Source: JAVBUZ01 sp031554725
Lineage (GTDB): Bacteria; Bacillota; Clostridia; Lachnospirales; Lachnospiraceae
Assembly (NCBI GenBank): GCA_031554725.1
Contig: JAVBUZ010000066.1
Coordinates: forward strand, 1-6,055
DNA length: 6,055 bases
Direction: 5' to 3'
Notes under the pieces: model-generated
What the model saw: the letters and a program-made list of their open reading frames with translations, nothing else
Database searches by the model: none
Told to the model about the DNA's origin: nothing
Translations under genes and position numbers: made by a program
In this document: piece after piece, positions 3,908 through 6,055 of the stretch
Position numbering within the stretch: position 1 is the stretch's first letter
How the letters are laid out: every line of letters begins with the position of its first letter

Positions 3908-6055
3908 TTACTTAAAATATTCCACACCAGATTCAAATATCTTCAAATCCTGTTCTCCGTAGATATTGATTGCTACAGAAGAATTTCTTCTTTCCGCATG
4001 TGCCATCTTACCTAAGCATCTTCCGTCTGGAGAGGTAATACCTTCAATCGCTACATAAGAACCATTGATATTCCATTCTTCATCCATAGAAACATTGCCA
4101 TTTAGGTCAGCATACTGTGTTGCAACCTGACCATTAGCAAATAGCTTGTCAATCCATTCTTTCGGAGCAACAAAACGTCCTTCTCCGTGGGAAGCTGGTG
4201 TACAATAGGTTCCGCCAAGCTCAGCACCCTGAAGCCATGGGGATTTATTGGAAACAACTTTTGTATAAACCATCTTAGATATATGTCTGTTAATGGTGTT
4301 GAAGGTTAGGGTTGGTGAATCTTCCTTCTGTCCAACAATTTCACCGTAAGGTACTAAGCCTAATTTGATAAGGGCTTGGAAACCGTTACAGATACCAAGT
4401 GCAAGACCATCTCTTTCGTTCAGAAGCTTCATAACCGCTTCTTTCATTTTCTCATTCTGGAAGGCTGTTGCAAAGAATTTTGCACTTCCGTCTGGTTCAT
4501 CACCTGCTGAGAATCCGCCTGGGAACATGATAATCTGTGATTTGTTAATTGCTGCTTCAAATTCGCCAACAGAAGCTCTGATATCCTCCGCGGTTAAGTT
4601 TTTGAATACCTTAGTAATCACGTTAGCACCTGCACGCTCGAAAGCAAGCTGGCTATCATATTCACAGTTTGTACCTGGAAATACCGGTATAAATACGGTC
4701 GGTTTTGCTATTTTTGATTTACAAACATAAATGCTGTCTGCTTTATAAGTATTGCTTGCTACTGGTGTTACATCTTTTACTGCTTTTGTAGGGAATACCT
4801 TTTCAAGCTTTGAGCTCCAAGATTTTAATGCATCCTCAAGTTCAATCTTAACATCTCCATAAACAAAAGCTGCTTCCTCTGTAACAACACCTAACTCTTG
4901 GTAAGCAATCTCGCTTTCCTCTAATACCTCTAGCTTGTCATTTGCAATTTCTGCTACAATATCAGCTAAACCATTGGTAAATAGATCACTTAGACTAAGC
5001 TCTTCATTTAAGGCAACACCTAGCTTATTACCAAATGCCATTTTTGCAATCGCTGCTGCCACACCATTTGAGTCAACTGCATATGCGGAAACAATTGCTT
5101 TTTTCTGCATTAATGCAAGGATGGAATCATACATTTCCATAACCTTTTCATATACAGGGATATCATAATCATCTTTTTCAAGTTTAAATCTTACAAGCTT
5201 GTTACCTGCTGCCTTAAGCTCTGGTGAAACAATGTCACCTGCTTTTGCAATATCCACTGCAAAAGAAACTAAGGTAGGAGGAACGTCGATATCATTGAAG
5301 GTTCCAGACATAGAATCCTTACCACCAATGGAAGGTAGGCCAAATCCAATCTGTGCATCATAAGCTCCTAAGAGTGCTGCAAAAGGCTGGCTCCAACGAC
5401 TTGCATCAGCTGTCATTCTTCTAAAGTATTCCTGGAAGGTAAAGCGGATTTTCTTGTAATCTCCACCATTTGCTACAATTTTAGCCATAGATTCTGTCAC
5501 TGCATAAACAGCTCCATGGTATGGGCTCCAAGATGATAAATATGGATCAAAGCCATAGCTCATCATGGTTACTGTATCTGTTTTTCCTCTAAGAACAGGT
5601 AGCTTTGCAACCATTGCCTGTGTCTCAGTTAGCTGATATTTTCCGCCGTATGGCATAAATACGCTACCGGTACCAATAGAAGCATCAAACATTTCTACAA
5701 GACCCTTTTGAGAACATACATTTAAATCATTAAGCAAGGTTACCCATGCTGTTTTTGCATCTCCAGCTTCAACTGCTGCCTCAACTGCTTTATTGGAATA
5801 TTTATCAAAGTAATTATCTTCCTGTGATGGAATATCTACTACTACTGTGGTTTCCTGATGTGCACCATTGGTATCTAAGAAGGCTCTGGAAATATTTACA
5901 ATATCATTTCCTCTCCATTTTAGAACAAGTCTTGGCTCTTTTGTAACATTAGCTACAACAACAGCCTCAAGGTTTTCTTCTGCTGCATAGCCTAAGAAGG
6001 TATCAACATCCTTAGGATCAACAACTACTGCCATACGTTCCTGTGATTCAGAAAT
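3908..6055 (-). CDS. purL: Phosphoribosylformylglycinamidine synthase, C-terminal part (5' end outside window)
   Basis: PurL converts FGAR, glutamine and ATP to FGAM in de novo purine synthesis, in the cytosol. The frame is open to the window edge. The codons before the Met at 6034 read ISESQER, so that Met lies inside the conserved (I/L)SESQERMAVV motif and is not the start. About 715 codons are visible. Large single-chain PurL proteins are usually about 1,250-1,300 aa, so over a third is missing. Visible parts in order are the second AIRS-like synthetase half, with a GGKDSMSGTF motif near 5299-5328, and a class I glutamine amidotransferase domain from about 4710 to the end. The amidotransferase nucleophile Cys is in GICNGFQAL (codon 4388-4390), and the catalytic His and Glu are in HGEGR (codons 4187-4189 and 4181-4183), so the triad is complete. 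No frameshift is seen. The stop is TAA at 3908-3910, with no hairpin terminator before the next promoter. The one-piece form differs from the split PurS/PurQ/PurL set of Bacillus. Confidence 0.97.
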   Translation of the reverse strand: MSESQERMAVVVDPKDVDTFLGYAAEENLEAVVVANVTKEPRLVLKWRGNDIVNISRAFLDTNGAHQETTVVVDIPSQEDNYFDKYSNKAVEAAVEAGDAKTAWVTLLNDLNVCSQKGLVEMFDASIGTGSVFMPYGGKYQLTETQAMVAKLPVLRGKTDTVTMMSYGFDPYLSSWSPYHGAVYAVTESMAKIVANGGDYKKIRFTFQEYFRRMTADASRWSQPFAALLGAYDAQIGFGLPSIGGKDSMSGTFNDIDVPPTLVSFAVDIAKAGDIVSPELKAAGNKLVRFKLEKDDYDIPVYEKVMEMYDSILALMQKKAIVSAYAVDSNGVAAAIAKMAFGNKLGVALNEELSLSDLFTNGLADIVAEIANDKLEVLEESEIAYQELGVVTEEAAFVYGDVKIELEDALKSWSSKLEKVFPTKAVKDVTPVASNTYKADSIYVCKSKIAKPTVFIPVFPGTNCEYDSQLAFERAGANVITKVFKNLTAEDIRASVGEFEAAINKSQIIMFPGGFSAGDEPDGSAKFFATAFQNEKMKEAVMKLLNERDGLALGICNGFQALIKLGLVPYGEIVGQKEDSPTLTFNTINRHISKMVYTKVVSNKSPWLQGAELGGTYCTPASHGEGRFVAPKEWIDKLFANGQVATQYADLNGNVSMDEEWNINGSYVAIEGITSPDGRCLGKMAHAERRNSSVAINIYGEQDLKIFESGVEYFK

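Noticed and set aside
4365..4730. Plus-strand open frame opposite the PurL amidotransferase domain
   Set aside because: It is antisense to strongly conserved purL sequence, with no ribosome site or recognisable domain. The same holds for other plus-strand frames, such as 429-737 and 1132-1476.
6032..6034. purL start codon
   Set aside because: The Met is internal to the conserved SESQERM motif, and the frame is open to the window edge.

Overview
All genes lie on the minus strand of an AT-rich genome. The large one-piece clostridial-type PurL, the condensation-like/DUF6320-like gene pair and the good AGGAG ribosome sites suggest a low-GC Firmicute, most likely a Lachnospiraceae-type Clostridium relative. 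This placement is inferred from gene content and base composition only.

Reading in the direction of transcription (high to low coordinates), the window opens with the C-terminal part of purL (6055-3908), the purine-biosynthesis formylglycinamidine ribonucleotide synthase. It contains the second synthetase half and a complete glutamine amidotransferase domain. Directly behind it sits a compact type III toxin-antitoxin module (about 3862-3088). This comprises a consensus sigma-A promoter, three tandem 39-nt repeats that form the ToxI-type antitoxin RNA, a rho-independent terminator, and a ToxN/AbiQ-family endoribonuclease gene. The toxin start should be moved to 3627, because the longer open frame begins inside the terminator stem. 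The repeat units carry an internal compensatory base change that supports an RNA pseudoknot. This is the most interesting system in the window.

The module is bracketed by two imperfect 28-bp direct repeats, at 3013-3040 and 3880-3907. The right-hand copy touches the purL stop codon, and the left-hand copy runs into a hairpin terminator. This looks like a trace of insertion of the module behind purL. The gap 2729-3087 also holds two tiny open frames of uncertain meaning, an AT-rich stretch and a promoter.

The rest (2728-2) is a tight operon of three genes with 14- and 16-nt gaps. They encode a condensation-domain-like acyltransferase (HHxxxDG motif), a zinc-ribbon six-TM membrane protein, and an OmpR-family response regulator whose kinase is probably just outside the window. 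The first two are probably involved in an acyl-transfer or envelope/lipid process under two-component control, but their substrate is not visible from sequence.
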